Source: Xiphias gladius
Taxonomy: Eukaryota; Chordata; Actinopteri; Istiophoriformes; Xiphiidae
Reading direction: 5' to 3'
Length of the DNA: 64,000 bases
NCBI RefSeq assembly: GCF_016859285.1
Contig: NC_053415.1
Coordinates: forward strand, 16,935,001 to 16,999,000
In this document: positions 63,456 through 64,000 of the stretch, one piece after another
Numbering within the stretch: the stretch's first letter is position 1
How the letters are laid out: each line of letters begins with the position of its first letter
The notes under the pieces: model-generated
What the model was told of the DNA's origin: nothing
The model's database searches: none
Seen by the model: only the letters and a program-made list of their open reading frames with translations
Position numbers and translations under genes: made by a program

Positions 63456-63636
63456 GTAACGTAGAACACCGAAAGTAGGATTTTCCACAAGTTTCCTCAG
63501 CCTGCTAAGGAGCTGGTGCGGAAACGGATGGAGATGTTCTTTCTTTACTAAACCTTACTTTCTCCCTTTTTATGTCCAGATGTTGCGAAGTGTCGCTGTG
63601 CTCCTTCTGCTGTCCCTGGCTCTCTGTAACGCCGAG
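63453..63636 (+). CDS. 5' end of a secreted-protein gene (signal peptide only; fstl1 candidate)
   Basis: Two coding pieces join: 63453-63455 (ATG) and 63580-63636, separated by a 124-nt intron (GTAACG to TTTTTATGTCCAG). The product begins MMLRSVAVLLLLSLALCNAE, a textbook secretory signal, and leaves at the strong donor GAG/GTAAGT in phase 0. Translation could also start at the exon 2 ATG (63580). The rest of the gene lies beyond the window. A signal peptide that ends with Glu at a phase-0 junction resembles what I recall of follistatin-like 1, and human FSTL1 lies on 3q13, where nectin and Ig co-receptor genes also lie. That is weak evidence; other secreted or ER proteins are possible. Confidence 0.6.
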
Positions 63637-64000
63637 GTAAGTTGGGCTCAGGCGGCTTCATTTCTGCTCTTATAGTGAAATCCTTTTTGTTGTGCGGTTT
63701 GAAAATCGCACCCAATGTTTCCTCACATGTGTACTAAACGCTGTACTGTGCGCCTGGAGTGACATTAACGCACAGCAGCTTTGTTCACAAAGCCAAACCA
63801 GCTAGAGCACATCTGGAACCAGTCAGTCTATTATCTGACACAACACGGTGCTGTGGTGAAAACGAGCCATTTACAGCTTGGGTTTTCAGGACTGTACAGA
63901 GTCTATAGCTTGTTATGGTATTTATCTTATTAAGGAGAACCAATTATACCATTATTGTTGGCACTCTGCCATATTATGAGCTTCATTATGGAGACAATCA
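63637..64000 (+). other. Intron of the secreted-protein gene
   Basis: The sequence after GAG/GTAAGT has no second exon before the window ends. Confidence 0.6.

Overview
This window is vertebrate nuclear DNA, most likely from a ray-finned (percomorph-type) fish. The DNA is AT-rich, with intron-split genes, long CA/GT microsatellites, several kinds of short teleost-type interspersed repeats (MITE-like elements, tRNA-derived SINEs) and no bacterial gene structure. Most of it is non-coding. Gene models were built by reading splice sites, reading frames and exon phases by eye; no database search was possible.

Layout. From 1 to about 23.6 kb I see no convincing gene, only repeats and anonymous sequence. 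A complete single-coding-exon lens connexin, gja8 (connexin 50), lies on the + strand at 24359-25630. It is preceded by a strong splice acceptor and has candidate poly(A) signals at 25847 and 28135. Converging on it from the - strand is a nectin/PVR-family gene with signal peptide and V-C-C Ig domains, spanning 44723 down to 33913 in eight exons (432 aa). A second, phase-compatible membrane/tail exon pair at 29492-29366 and 28458-28425 would give a 393 aa alternative isoform that ends about 100 bp from the gja8 3' end.

An immunoglobulin V-set receptor cluster occupies 47.1-56.2 kb on the - strand. The complete gene (copy C, 55477 down to 51718, five exons, 221 aa) encodes a signal peptide, one V domain, one membrane segment and a tyrosine-containing tail. 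A nearly identical 3.1 kb block (copy B, 47995-51136) repeats its 5' half, but I find no tail exons for it. An older fragment (copy A) has lost its signal exon and first Ig cysteine. I did not recognise the family. A PVR/TIGIT-like relationship is only a hypothesis, based on the neighbouring nectin-like gene and the single-V architecture.

From 57.8 to 58.0 kb there is a fragment of 5.8S rRNA running into probable ITS2. From 58 to 63 kb there are microsatellites and no gene. At 63.2-63.64 kb the promoter and first exons of a secreted-protein gene appear on the + strand. Only the signal peptide is in the window; fstl1 is a weak candidate.

How the genes relate: gja8 belongs to lens gap junctions. 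The nectin-like protein and the V-set receptors are cell-surface Ig proteins, possibly a ligand/receptor neighbourhood of the kind seen for PVR-family genes, but that link is inferred.
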